Source: Plasmopara viticola
Taxonomy: Eukaryota; Oomycota; Peronosporomycetes; Peronosporales; Peronosporaceae
Assembly (NCBI GenBank): GCA_001695595.3
Contig: MBPM02000002.1
Span: 2,331,608-2,395,607, forward strand
Length of the DNA stretch: 64,000 bases
Direction of reading: 5' to 3'
Shown here: positions 11,735-24,000 of the stretch, piece by piece
Position numbering within the stretch: the stretch's first letter is position 1
Layout of the letters: each line of letters begins with the position of its first letter
Program-made: the position numbers and the translations under genes
Notes under the pieces: model-generated
What the model saw: only the letters and a program-made list of their open reading frames with translations
Database searches by the model: none
Told to the model about the DNA's origin: nothing

Positions 11735-12886
11735 ATGGAGGAGTCTTTAACTTCTGCAGAGGCCGCACAAAATACTTCTCCACTATGTCCACCGCCGACG
11801 GCTTCTGTACCACGCAAGTTGAACGTGTACTCGCGACTGTACGACCCCAAGTCGTACACAGGTGTGTACAAGAAGCGTTTTGAGGGCGAATGCAATGACC
11901 TCACGGAACTCGTGGTTCACGACCTGTCGGATACAATGCGACCTAATCTTAACCACAACGCGTGTCGTACCAAGCAGCGGATGACGTACGTCACGTCATG
12001 CGTTAAAGTCTCTCGGATTTTTGTACTTAGAGCAAATTTGTACATGTATGGCAGGTCGACTCGAAATGCTGGCAGCTGTAGCTCACTTTCGAGTGGTGTA
12101 GCTCCGCCACCAGCGACTTCTTCCGTCCACAATTCAAAGCCAACGTCTTTACTACAGGAGAAGCTCTGTGGAGATTCGAACGATCCTCATACACTTTTAA
12201 AAGCCGTGTTTCATTATTATTGTCGCTTTGGTAGGACTGGATCGAAGGGATTTGGAGAAAAGACACTTGGTATGTCGACGCTTTTTAAATCTGGTAATGC
12301 AAGTGTATTTTTGACACATTTCGTGGTCACTGTGTCAGATAATTCGAATTTCGTCAAGATGTGTCGGGACTGTCCTGACTTGCTTGACGAATCCTTTGGC
12401 AAAACAGACGTGGATCTTATTTTTGTAAAGGTGAAGAAGAAGGGTGAGCGGCGAATTAATTATGCGCGCTTCCTGGATGCGCTTGGCATGATTGCAATTA
12501 AAAAATATGGCGATATGGTAATTATTGTAATTCTAGATTCGCTCAATTTGCTTTACTGGAACTTGTTTATTATATGCAGCCACTAAAAGCGTCGGTGCCG
12601 AAACTTTTGGAGGCGCACATTGCACACTTGCATTGCCTTCTTGAATATACAGACGGCAAAACGGTGCGTATTGGCCAATTTGCAAGATCTATATTGTGCC
12701 AATTTGCAAGCAATATATTGTGCCAATTTATAAATGTTGCAGGTCCAGGCCGTATGGCAGAGGCGAGCACATTACACTGAGAATGTCGCTGCAGAGGGAG
12801 CGACACTACCATCACCTGCCACTGTAAGACATTTACCCAACACCATGGCTGACGTGTCGCCTACTAGCGTTTCTCCACCAGCTTAA
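11735..12886 (+). CDS. p25-alpha/TPPP family protein
   Basis: The model has five exons: 11735-11985, 12055-12269, 12339-12517, 12580-12663 and 12743-12886, giving 290 residues. The four introns are 69, 69, 62 and 79 bp, and each joins in frame with GT-AG ends. The first two introns are multiples of three without stops, so an unspliced reading looks deceptively continuous. Removing 12270-12338 restores GEKTLDNSNFVKMCRDCPDL, the p25-alpha core around the 'K.C.DC' motif, followed by GKTDVDLIFVKVKKKGERRINY and the helix FLDALGMIA. Near the N-terminus, RLYDPKSYTGVYKKRF resembles the GSHKERF-type motif found at the C-terminus of animal TPPP, here placed in front of the core. TPPP proteins bind and bundle tubulin and are common in ciliated lineages. 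The gene lies only 63 bp upstream of the tweety gene. Confidence 0.9.
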
Positions 12887-12949
12887 GATTCCATATACAA
12901 AATTCAGCTTTTATCCAATCCTTCTAAAGAACATAAATAGCTAGTTACA

Positions 12950-14457
12950 ATGTTCTTTCCACCCTCTCGTCATTTCAAGTTATTCCTCACAATCATGAGC
13001 TCTTCTTCGACTTATGGCTTGCTACCCGTGGACTACCACCGCCAAGTGGCAAAAGAGCTGGCCGCTTTTTTCCACACATTCTATCGCTTTGGTGCCGCGT
13101 CCAACCGCTTTGATCTTAACGATGCAGCGTACTTGGACTTTTTACACAACATCCTCTTGGACTCCATGTGCATCGGAGGCGTCGTCTTTCTCGTGCTCTG
13201 CGTGATTGTGGTGCGCCGCACCGTCCTGCACATCCGAAGTGGTACAGTAGTTAGAACACGATATTTTTTTGGCCTATTTGCGCTACTACACCTTATGATC
13301 GCCTTCTAATTATTTGTTGTGTTGTTTTCGCGTTCTTAGCCTTTGTCCGACGCGCTTCGATGGATTCTACGTCCGTGGAGTTGTTGGCAGTTGGCCTTTT
13401 GACTTTTTTGGCTATAAGTGCGTTAGGTGGTCTCTTAGGAGAAGCTCAGGTGGACTACAGCGCCGGCGTTGTGCTGGATACTATGACAAACACGAGTGAT
13501 TTGTTTCAAGACGCGCAAACTCTCACAACCCAAAATCTACAGACTAGCAATGCTTTGCGTCATAATGCTGACAACTTGATTACATCATTCAACGACAGTG
13601 TTCTGCCAGCTGATGCCTTTAAGATGTCAGTAGAAGCGCTGAGACTCGTGCATGCGTCAAAGGATCTGTGGAACCAAACTGACGTGCTACTTCCACAAAA
13701 CTACTCAAATATTGCCAAGGACTGGGAATTTAGCTATTTTTTACTAAAATCATCGACCAATGGCGCTATATTGATGGTCGCACTTGCCAGTTTCCTGTCG
13801 ATTGCGTCGGTTGGATGGGCCATGGTCTCGCCACTTCGTGTCGCTATTCTGATTATTTTGAGTGTTGTACCCATTTCCCATTCGCTAATTGGGGCCTATT
13901 TGTCGTCAACAATCATGACGGCAGATTTTTGTGCCGCGCCAATGAATAACACTCTTGGATTGATTGGCACGACGCCCGTAGCAAGTTATTATATAGAGTG
14001 CCCTGCAAACGCTTCGTTGCCGTTTGCCGACGCAATGGTGAGTGTCCGACAGAGTGCATCAGAGGTGGCAGCGCTGCAGCACAAGCTCCAGCGCAATGCG
14101 TCACACCAGGGAGAAATTGGTCAGCGAATAAAGCGCGAGTTCCTAGATCCGATCGGTAAGCAGCTGGACAACGTGAACGACCGAATGAGTGAGTTTGCGA
14201 AGCTGCAAACTTGCAAGAACATTTCAAGTGCGTTCGAGTTTGCTACTTCTGCGTACTGTGAGTATGGGATGCTCGGGTTTTTCTCCATGTGGGTGCATCA
14301 GATTCTTCTGTGTCTTCTTCTCTTCGTGTGCGTCGTGACGTCCGTACTGGTCTACGAGCGCGTGCACATCCGCGAGATCCGAATGGATTTGCGCTACCAG
14401 CTCGTTCCAAGCTACGAAGAGGACGATATGGAGCATGTGTACTTGTCGTCGGACTAG
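12950..14457 (+). CDS. Tweety-family membrane protein
   Basis: There are two exons, 12950-13241 and 13340-14457. A 98-bp intron (GTACAG...TTCTTAG, phase 1) joins HIRS to AFVRRAS. The product has 469 residues from the first ATG, or 454 from ATG 12995. Five hydrophobic segments fit the tweety topology: CIGGVVFLVLCVIVV, LLAVGLLTFLAISALGG, AILMVALASFLSIAS, RVAILIILSVVPISHSLIG, and MWVHQILLCLLLFVCVV. The extracellular loop carries the paired-cysteine pattern of the family (DFCAAP...SYYIECP, then LQTCK...AYCEYGMLGF) and several N-glycosylation sequons. Tweety proteins were described as chloride-channel-like, and later structural work questioned pore function, so transport is not claimed. Homologues outside animals are less studied. 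Either start is possible. Confidence 0.85.
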
Positions 14458-14707
14458 CAAAATTATGGAGCTGTATTTCGACGTTCATTTTGTATCAATT
14501 TACTTTTATTCCTTTTTTTCTAAATTGAGTTTGACACGGTTTCTTCTGCTTTTAATTGCCTATTTAATGGGCTCAATCAAGCCAAATTATAGCGACATCA
14601 GGGCTTTTTATGGGCGTTTCGCCGAAATTGTATATCCTCTTTCTTATCTTTTTCGATGGTGTCCGAAATAACGGGCGTAATAAAAATAGTCGTCTGTTTT
14701 GTACTAT
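14458..14707. terminator. Short convergent 3' region between tweety and the NDT-like gene
   Basis: Two convergent genes end 250 bp apart. The stretch is T-rich and AT-rich (for example 14500-14560) and must carry the polyadenylation signals of both transcripts. A through-running 78-codon plus-strand frame here lacks support. Confidence 0.35.
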
Positions 14708-16093
14708 CTACTCTAACCTTTCAACAATATTCTCGACAGCTTGCGAAACGGACTCAAACACCGCAACCTGATTGCGATCAGCCATTTCCTGCAGATACGC
14801 GCGTGCGCGTGCGAGGTCTTGAAGCTCTCGGCCAGTAATGATCACTTCTTCTTCAATCATGAATCCTTCCACAACAGGTTCAATCACGAGCAACAAGGCT
14901 TGGTGGCTAGAAACAAGTTCCACAGCCTCCGTCATGGCAGCAATCGCGCGCAAATTTCTCGGAATCACAAACAAAATAAGCTCGGCAATCGCCTTTTGAA
15001 TTTCAGCCTCTTGAAAGTGCTCAGTGAGCACTTGCATGCGCTTCGTTACCGTTGACAACCCATACTGGATATAGTCAGCGAATGGCACATACAAGGGAAT
15101 ACCAGCTTTTTGAAGCAATGGGATTGCGATCTCCTCTCTCCACGATGTTGAAGACAAGTTACCTCCTAAATACACAAAACCACCCGTGTACTCACTGCAG
15201 CCAAGCTGGTGCGCAATCGACTGGAGTGATGGTGATCGTCCTGAATCGCTGCTTTCACTTCCGTCTGTGCTGCTTTTACGGCTGCTTAAGCCGTGCGAGT
15301 TTAGTGAAGTGAATGAATAGGAGCGCGAAGCCGCATGATAAGATCGCTTTCTGCCAGACCAATCATTTAGCACAATTGACGAGCGTTTTCGAAGACGCGG
15401 CACATACGGTCGAGTCTTTGGCGTCTCAGTCTGCGAGAGCCACAATATGCATTCATGTATCGCCGTTGCTACGTCGTTTACCAAAATAACCCCTTCTTTA
15501 AATGCAAGATCACGTAGACACTGACGTGCACCATTAAGATCGGCCAGCTCTGTTTTTGACAGAACAACTCCAGCGATTTTTGTGCCATCTTCAATGTCGT
15601 CGACCACGAGTACCACCTTTCTGCCTTTACAAATATATTCGACAGCTTCATTGATGCAGACGATGGATCGAGTGAGACCGTCGACGACCATAAGCACAAT
15701 TTGTGCCGTCTCTTTCGCCTTGGCTTCAATCTGGATGAGCTCCTCGTACCATTCGTCGACTTGAGGGTTAAAGTAATCAATTTGTGCGGCGTCTAGCATG
15801 GGGATAGCAATGTCGTGTCTCCAAGTTGTAGGATTGCATGACCCACCGAGAAAGACGGCAACATTGGTCAGACGACTGCTTGTAGACGGCGCGGGCTCGT
15901 CACATAAGCTCTGCGTCTTGCGCGTCAGTCGGGCAGCAACTGGCTTTGCATTGGACAACGAGCTTGAAACAAGGTTATTGGTGAGCGTGCCAGTCTTGGG
16001 ACACCTGCATATGAGATGAGGCGACGAGTAAGACCGGCGCCTCGTGAGGCACAAGGCGTGTATTGGGGGTTGTATTGTCGCGGGCGGCGTCAT
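14708..16093 (-). CDS. Tandem nucleoside 2-deoxyribosyltransferase-like protein (two NDT-type domains)
   Basis: A single uninterrupted frame encodes 461 residues from ATG 16093. Two related domains are visible. Domain 1 (residues ~78-218) starts VAVFLGGSCNPTTWR and carries YFNPQ, MVVDGLTRS, INEAVEY and the strand KVVLVVDD. Domain 2 (residues ~305-458) starts GFVYLGGNLSSTSWR and carries MTEAVEL and ALLLVIE. The 'GGS/N...WR..IAIPLL' opening followed by 'N.EAVE' matches the nucleoside 2-deoxyribosyltransferase-like family of eukaryotes. Domain 2 has lost the FNP motif (reads YVPFA). The two are joined by a Ser/Arg-rich linker (~225-300). The family's known reaction is transfer or hydrolysis of deoxyribosyl groups, but the substrate of this eukaryotic branch is not known to me. 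Residues 1-75 are basic and Ser/Thr-rich, possibly a targeting or disordered region. Confidence 0.75.
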   Translation of the reverse strand: MTPPATIQPPIHALCLTRRRSYSSPHLICRCPKTGTLTNNLVSSSLSNAKPVAARLTRKTQSLCDEPAPSTSSRLTNVAVFLGGSCNPTTWRHDIAIPMLDAAQIDYFNPQVDEWYEELIQIEAKAKETAQIVLMVVDGLTRSIVCINEAVEYICKGRKVVLVVDDIEDGTKIAGVVLSKTELADLNGARQCLRDLAFKEGVILVNDVATAIHECILWLSQTETPKTRPYVPRLRKRSSIVLNDWSGRKRSYHAASRSYSFTSLNSHGLSSRKSSTDGSESSDSGRSPSLQSIAHQLGCSEYTGGFVYLGGNLSSTSWREEIAIPLLQKAGIPLYVPFADYIQYGLSTVTKRMQVLTEHFQEAEIQKAIAELILFVIPRNLRAIAAMTEAVELVSSHQALLLVIEPVVEGFMIEEEVIITGRELQDLARARAYLQEMADRNQVAVFESVSQAVENIVERLE

Positions 16094-16889
16094 GCGGCGC
16101 GAAATAACACAAAGTTTAGTGTGGTGTTTAAGAAACTGGGCCCTTTCTTAAAATACCTTTACTGACGAGGGTATAGTACTACTGTAGCGGTCGATTCCAC
16201 AACTCGATAGCTACATAAAACGCAGAGACTGGGTTCATATACGAGAACAAATAGTGCGCAAAAATCGCATTAAAGATCAAAGCATTGGTCCAATGCCGGT
16301 GAGTGACTGCCCCGCGGCTTGATTTTAATCGTACAATTGTAATTCGGCGCTACTACTGATAAGACAGCGTAGGTATATGGTATCTACCCTTGATTTTTTA
16401 TACCATGTTACAGATTATGTGCCACACCTTGCATGGTGCATGGAATGTATAATGTTGATGCTAGAGAAGTCTAGATAAAACGTAAATTTTATTTTATTTG
16501 GCATCATGACGAAGAGAATAGCATCGTTACTGATTGCTGAACACGCTGGGTCCTGTGTCGAGCTTGAAACTCAAGATGTGAGGGCCATAAACATATAACA
16601 ACCAATTCGTGTAAGTTTGAGACTCGTATGGTTTGTCGACCGAAAAGCGCTGGCAAAGCACATAATTTCCTCGACTCTTAACGCTCTGGCTTTGTTGGTT
16701 AGCGCTATCTGCTTCTTACCAAATGATATTACGAAAGTACAAGGCAATTTTTGAAACGTAAGAAATGCTCAAGGCGTAAAGTGGGCCACGAATTTCTGCA
16801 TGAAATAACATGTGGGTCGTGCTTTCAAAAAAAGTCAGCGAAGCTACTTGATATTGTGCATCAAGACCCTCACATTTCTCTTAGTAAAG
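16094..16889. other. Spacer upstream of the NDT-like gene and left of the LINE
   Basis: No coding sequence or repeat was recognised. The part nearest 16094 should hold the promoter of the minus-strand NDT-like gene. Confidence 0.45.
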
Positions 16890-18058
16890 GTTGGGGTGAC
16901 GCCCTCCTTCCAAGCGCGGGGGCTAAATGCTCGCGCGCTTCGGGCAGGTGCTCTCGGGCATCTGCAGGTCTCTAACGAGTCTCACCCTCGACGCGACGGT
17001 CTCCAGCACCAGGCCAAACCCCCTTCCACGCCCTTAACCGTGCCAACCGCATCCGGATTGGCTCTTTTAATGTAAATTCTCTAGGTTCGAAGCGCAAGAA
17101 GCACGAAACACTCCCCGAAGATCCCCGGCGCTACCGCGTTGATTTCCTTGGCCTCCGAGAAACGAAGATCTACGATAGAGGTGAGCACCGCATTGATGAT
17201 CTCCTTCTTCTAACCCTATAAAAAAAAAGAAGCCAAGACCGAAGTCACCGAAATCCGCCGCCACTGCAACCCGTCAGGCGCCACTCGACACGCCCGAGCC
17301 CAAGAAGAAACCTGGCGTCACACTAAGAAGCTTGGAACACTCCTCGGCGATATTGAAGATCTATCCCGTCGCAAGTCCCTGGCCATCCTCGCGCTCCACC
17401 GCCTCTGGTCCGTCTGGCTCCGCCCCACGCTCATCTCACCCAAGACCCGCATTCGACTGCACAACACCTACGTTCTACTAATTCTGCTGTACAACTGCGC
17501 CACCTGGGCTCTTACCAAGTCAGAGCTCCACGGCCTCGAGAGTTTCCATCGCCGCCAGCTTCGCTACGCTCTTGGCTATCGCTACCCCCGACACATTTCG
17601 AATGCAAGACTCTACGACCTCTGTGATGAGCGGCCGCTGAGACTACGATTGACACAAGCTCGCTGGCGCCTGTTTGGCCATGTACTTCGCCGCAATCCCG
17701 ACATTCCAGCTAACCTCCAAATGCGTGCCTACTTCTTCTTCACCGCAGCAAAATGGCGCGGACGTCCCCGCACCACGCTCCCCTCAACACTCGACCACAA
17801 CCTTGTTTCCTGTGGCTCCGGCTTTCGACTCCGGACAGCACAAGACCTCGAAGTGCTTCGTACCCTTGCACAAGATCGAAAGAAATGGAAGACCCTCACG
17901 ACCTCGGTGCTGGATGCACTGCCCGCCGAACGAGACCCGACGTATGCGGACACCACTCTATGCCGTGGACTAGCCAGACTGAGCCTAGCACGTGCATAAC
18001 TTGGCAACGCGATAACGTAATACATCACATTACATTACCCTCACATTTATCTATTTCT
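16890..18058 (+). mobile_element. Internally deleted non-LTR retrotransposon (LINE)
   Basis: This GC-rich island in AT-rich flanks carries both ends of a LINE ORF2. Positions ~17048-17221 encode RIRIGSFNVNSL, VDFLGLRETKI and a stop, which is the start of an endonuclease/exonuclease/phosphatase (APE-type) domain. After an A-run (17219-17228) a second open frame runs, in a different frame, without a stop from about 17223 to 17999. It reads as the thumb and C-terminal region of LINE reverse transcriptase (KLGTLLGDIEDLSRRK, RLHNTYV, HRRQLRYALG, ARWRLFGHVLRRNPDIPA, RGRPRTTLP). The rest of the endonuclease and all catalytic RT motifs are missing. The element cannot be autonomous. Its outer boundaries are approximate. 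Confidence 0.85.
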
Positions 18059-21000
18059 TAATTCTGCACGCGCAAAAAGATATTTGAGTGCTTAATTAAT
18101 TAGCGGTGTATAAAACATAATTTCCATTGTCGAATTGTATTCGCTTATATTTTTGCACCAATAGATCACAGTGATCAAGCTCTTCGGCGCTTGAGTATTT
18201 TTAAATCTGAGTTCATGTGACATGGACAGAGAAACAAAATGCTCATCAGAATAATCTGCCAAGCAATCGTCAGTGCTAGCATAGCTGCCGCTTTTAAGAC
18301 GTCGCGGTGGCTCTTGCCACGCCCGCTTCTATCATAAGGTCATACAATCTATAATTACTGCCATACTCTATCAGCTAATCCTCTTCGAAAATTATATCAA
18401 TAGCGCCAATGCCTCCCAGCAAAAAATGTTTTTATACCAATATAAGCAATAATCTGATATTCTTTTATCTTCTGGCGGCAGTATTGATTCATATTGCCCT
18501 TTTTTTTCTATGCACCTTTCGAAATTAAACCCGTTGGCAATTTTACTTTCATTGGATCTTGGTGAGAGGCTTGCACTTAGGGCCCGCCCAGAATGAGAGT
18601 TTCTCTTAGTTTGCGTGAAATTAATGTCTTTGACCCGAAGATACTTAAAGTATTAATGCGGAATCGAAATTTGAAATACGATTAAGGAACCGGGCAGACT
18701 TTAAAGGTTATTTAGATCTTATAGCCATCTGGCTTATAGATGCGAGCAGAATGTTAAACATGGATTGTGTTGCATCAATTCTGGAAAGTTTAAAGCTCGC
18801 TTGGAGTGTTAAGAGCATCAAGGGCTTTGTCTAATTCGTCCTGGGCCGCAGCATCGGTTTGTCTTGCACATTTATATTCTCCGGAAGAAGGTTCATCAAG
18901 TATTTGAGGATGAAGCTCGTCTAGGGCAGCATAATTTGGCCTCATATTTGCCGCATGCCTGTCGTGGCAGGGAAATCAAGACAGTATGGGCAAAAATTTA
19001 AAAGCATTCGTGAAGCGTGCGTAAAACACTTAGCAGTACTCGTAAAACACACCACTCACACCACTCACAGCACTCACAGCTTGTCACAAATGGCACAGTA
19101 AGCATTTAACTAAGACCTAACCTATCGCTACGCATGTGGTGGCACGTGAACGACTGAGAAGTGCTTGCTAGACACGAGACTTGCTGCATGTAATGAGTGA
19201 CATAAGCCGGGACAGCATGAGTAAGGCCACGTTGATTAGCTCGATATCCGCTGAGCAGTACTAGAGCTCGCGACATGTTTTGAGCGCCGCGATTACCTTT
19301 CTTCTAAGGTTCCGAGGGCGAGGTCACGCAATATGGCATATTAAAAATTGAGCAACAATCGTAAAGATCAGTGCTCATCACACACCAGATAAGGCATCAA
19401 AGGTGCGAGCACATTTCTGACAATGTACATAGAGTGATGCGTTTGCGTTCGAAGAGAACATTCGCGGCATACCGTGCAGGTTATTACTGCTTGCAGGACA
19501 GTGAATCAAGCGCGCAACCGCGATGACGTACGTGAAGAGGCAAGCAATCCACTAAGCAACGCTAGCTCTTTCTATATATCTGGTGTGCAGTTGTCGACCA
19601 GATGTCGAGACACCGGGGCTTGCCATTCTTATACACGTGGAGCGGGACACTATTCGATGAGCGGAGGCCCTCATGAGCAGATCGTCTTGATAAACGTAAG
19701 TGTAGATGGTGGTGTGGTCGTGTTGACACAAAACGATACATAGCGTATTTTAAGGCAATTGAGTCGTTGAGGAAAAACTGAATGAAATATACTGATCGAG
19801 CGGGAGAATAGTTCACCTTGTCTTGGAAGAGGAGGTCTAAGGCATAGTTATATTATATAGTGTTATAGATGGATACCACTGCTAAAGCGTGAGACCCCAT
19901 TTTGTCCGTGCATATTGTGTTTGAGCAGGACGGGATGTCCACGGCAGACTTTTAAAGAGACGTGCTGAGTCGACAGCGTATACGAGGTGGTAATCATATG
20001 GCCGGAGAAAGAGGCCAACTTCTTACCACCATTTGGTGGAGTAGAATCCGACGAATTTTAAAAGTCAATAGGCACATGGAGGGGATCTTCGATCCTAAAG
20101 GTTCCATCAAATGTCTGTTGTCATTAAACAAACAAATTTTAAGGTGCGGTTTCATAACATTGGACCTTATCTTCTGATCGGATTGTTTCATGAACTGACT
20201 TAGTTCTAGAGCCTTTGCCTTTACCTGCGAGAAATTGTGACGTAATTGACGCTTACTTTGTGCAAACAAAGAGGTATTGTGGCTCGGTAGAGCAGCTTTT
20301 ATGATTTTTTAATGTCATAGAGGTAGAAGGTAAGTGGCGCATCCTGTACGAATCCGACGAAATATTTGCGATCAAAGATACACTCCAATCACAGAGTGCC
20401 TCTTAAGTGTCGTTCAAAAATGCTGTATTCAAAATTAGAAAGAAGTTTGTCGCTTCTTTTTCACTATTCTGGCTGTGTTGTAGGCTTTGCAGCTCATTGA
20501 CTTGCTTTTAGCTATTCGGATGTTCCGTCAAGCACCCATGACAGCAGAAGATTACAATCGTATCTTATTTTCGAGTCTACCAATATCACGATTTATTAAT
20601 ATGTATCGCAAAGCTTTATCTTTAATTTTCGATATGCTAACGTAAAACCCTTCCCTTCTTAGACGAAACGCCCTGCACTGATAAATAGGCACCGTGCACC
20701 GTATATACAAAACTGACGGTCTTGCAGAGATGCTCCATTTCGTGGTAGTGTCGGCAAGAGTGTGCGTTGGCGCACTAGATGTATGTGTTGATGTCGGTGC
20801 ACCAACCCACAATCATGTCTTCATCTGCTCTGATTAAAGAGCTGTAACCGCTGTTTAGCAAATTATGCGCTGCATTACGTGCAAAGGCCTTAAATTGTGG
20901 TCGACTATGTCACCCTGATTATACAGCTAGAGCTGTTTCCAACGGGCCTAATTGAGTGGGTTGTGTGTCATGCCACGTGCCTTGTCAGAGCTGTGCTATT

Positions 21001-24000
21001 GACGACTATGCCTGCGATTTACCGTGTATGCATCGAGAGCTATTTACATGTGCCCTACTCGGTGGATTTAGTAACCATTAAAGTCCATCGTCAGTGTCGT
21101 GCCCTTAATGTTCTGACCTGCAGCTATTCTTTTTCGCAGCGAACGCCGATTGTGACGAGCGTTATCCAGTGAAATGCGTGCCATTCTTTACGTAATGGTA
21201 GCACTTCACTTATACTATCTTAGTTCAAACCCGACCTTGTCCCCCATGGTGCAACAAGTGCTAGGTTTTAAGATCATTGTTCAGTGGCTCAGGTGACACT
21301 CCGGGCGCGTCTTCGTTTTCCATGCATCCATACATCTCTATAGCACTGTTCAAAAGATTTAGACGTTTGGAAATGCTTCGTACAAGGGCACAAAAACGAC
21401 TCAATGAAAACGACTTAATGTTATAGTGCTTAATCAAATGTAAAGATGCTTTACGACAGCGCAAGATCGTCTACAAAGAACTGGTTATTGTACTTCAACA
21501 TTCTTAGAGGCGTGCAAAAGCTTAAAGTTGATGGAATGTATAATGAAACGAAGTCGATTCGTGACAAAATGAGTATTTACACCATCTTACTACCGTCAAT
21601 TTGAGCGTATGTAAGTCTGTAAGTTGTTAATAATATACTTTAATTTACCCATTGCGGCTCTTTCGCCTCTTTGACTCCTTTGCAAAATGGCTAATGTTGA
21701 CGTTCTGGAGCTTATTAGATAGCGCTGCAATATTTGGCGAGCCATTGCTGATACAATTCCGGGACCCATCTGACTTTATTGCCTTTTACATTAATTTGAG
21801 TCAAGTCGAAGCATATTTGTTGGATTTCTTATAGGTAGACTAAGATATAGTGTGTCCTTTCCCATCAAAGCTTGATAGCCCTGATGGCCCACTAGTTCCG
21901 ATACTGACTTTCGCAGTCAATCCATATCAGTCATAGCATCGCAAGTTGTAACTCCAACCATATTTAAATCTGAATGACCGAGACAGTGATAGCGCTTCCG
22001 TAATTCGAAAGAGTACTGCCATATCCAATTCTATATCGGAAGCTTATCTACATCCCCATGGATGTAGAATTTCGGAAGGATTCAGCTAGAGCCCTGGCCA
22101 TCGAGCTATAGCCGACATGGTTGAATCCTCACAAGATACAGATCAAGCGTATTAGTCGGATATCGCAAACTCTACACGCAAAGAGATCAATAGTGGTCCA
22201 TACTCTGTCGTATCAGACAATTGTATTACGATTGCTCGAAAGTTCGCTTACGAATCCTGTAAGGAATGGTGCGCAAAGATAAACGAAATCGTACTTAAAA
22301 AATTAAGACTTGTACAGATCTATACCACTTTTGCGGACGTCAAAGAGGGCGACTACAACAAGCGGTACTTTGCCGATACCTGAGCAGATAACTAAGTTTT
22401 CCGGTGGCGAACTGCACCCAATTTCTCCCTGTATTTTGAGGGGCCCGTTCGAAACAAGATAATTCCCTGGGCCATAAGAATATTGACATGTATTTGATGC
22501 TGATGGTATCAAAATTGGCTAATTATATCTCGCGGATGCCACAATCTTTTGATGTTTCTTAGGGTCCCACAACGCCCATAAAGGTACCGATGTTAGCAAT
22601 TACTCTCAGGGTGTAGAATAGTGAAGTGACATCTTACGTATGCCGCATTTTAAAGAAGTTGTCTAGAAATTGACAATATCTTAGTTAAAGCCGGAATTTG
22701 CGTTACTAATCTATCAACACTTCGTGCAAATGGAACTCGCTTCGATTTTTTAAATATTTTATTCAGGTATCGCGCTATAGGTATAGACTAAAGAAATTGA
22801 CACGTTACAACAATTTCTTTTTAAATACCGAAGCAAGCAAACCGTTGAGATTCGAGAAGCTGAAACTTAATAAGCGAAGCGGCTATAGCAACGCGAGATT
22901 GTACTTCGTGAGTACTTTAAATTCATAAAGTTTCAGATGTGAAGCCTTTTAAATCTGATCTTTCGCTTGTGATAGTGAAAGTACACACGTAAGAGGATAA
23001 TGGAAATATGAGATAATGATAAAATCTTAATTGCTTGGCTAAACAAATATTGTTTTTTACAATACGATCTCCCCTGAGTTAAATCGTCTAACTAAAGACA
23101 AGCGCATTCACATCGCAAGCAAAACATTGAAAGAAATGTATTTAAGGATGCTATCATGTTCTCGTCGTGCTGTCATTACGATGTTGCTATGTTTTCTTGT
23201 ACCATTGCGTGCTACAGAATTGCGGTTTACAGAATCTCACTCTTCTTCGACTGATGTGACTCACGAATTAATTTTGTATCTACAATAGTTTGAATATCAT
23301 GTAAAGTGTCATTTTAGATTTGAAATCGCAGACATTTTACGCACAAACCTCAAGCTCATGAGAAACCAAGAAAAGTACAATAGTGATTGTGCAGCAAGCT
23401 AGACTACACTTTTGAGCACGAGAAAAGCACATGTGCGACATTATGTTTATTAAATGCATGTTCATGAAAGGTAGTATGATAACAATGGTCTCTGAGCTCG
23501 AACCATTATTAGATGGTAGGTATTACCTAGTTCACTCAAGCCTGCTACATACACCCGGCACGATCAAAAAACTTGTCGCCGTATCAGGCGCGCAATCTAA
23601 GGATGCACATCGTATGCACTAATTGAGTGGTTCGTTTTGCTGAAGCATGGACAATTGACTCATAGAACTTTCTGCGGTATCTACTGGCTCATTAACCCAC
23701 CTATTTTCCCGCCTTATCCGATAGACTATACAGGCTGATCGCTTGCTTGTCAAAATATTTTATATACTTGCTAATGTCAGCACCAAAAACCTCTAAATTC
23801 ATTTAACGAGTTAGCCGTGACCTTAAAGACACACCACGTGGCTTATACGCCTCGGCTATGTGAATGATTTAATTTGTTTGATTTAAGAGCTTATAATCTG
23901 ACGGTCGCGACATCAAGCACTTGACAGACTGCTAAAAGCGAGAGCGTTAATAAAGTACTTGAAAGAAAAGTTCAAAAGTCGCTTTATCCCAATTCGGATG

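Noticed and set aside
17729..18061. Alternative frames on both strands in the LINE 3' region
   Set aside because: GC-rich sequence keeps several frames open, but only the 17223-17999 frame matches a protein family.
22030..22075. Short hairpin (CTACATCC...GGATGTAG)
   Set aside because: An 8-bp stem is expected by chance in 64 kb and nothing functional is attached.
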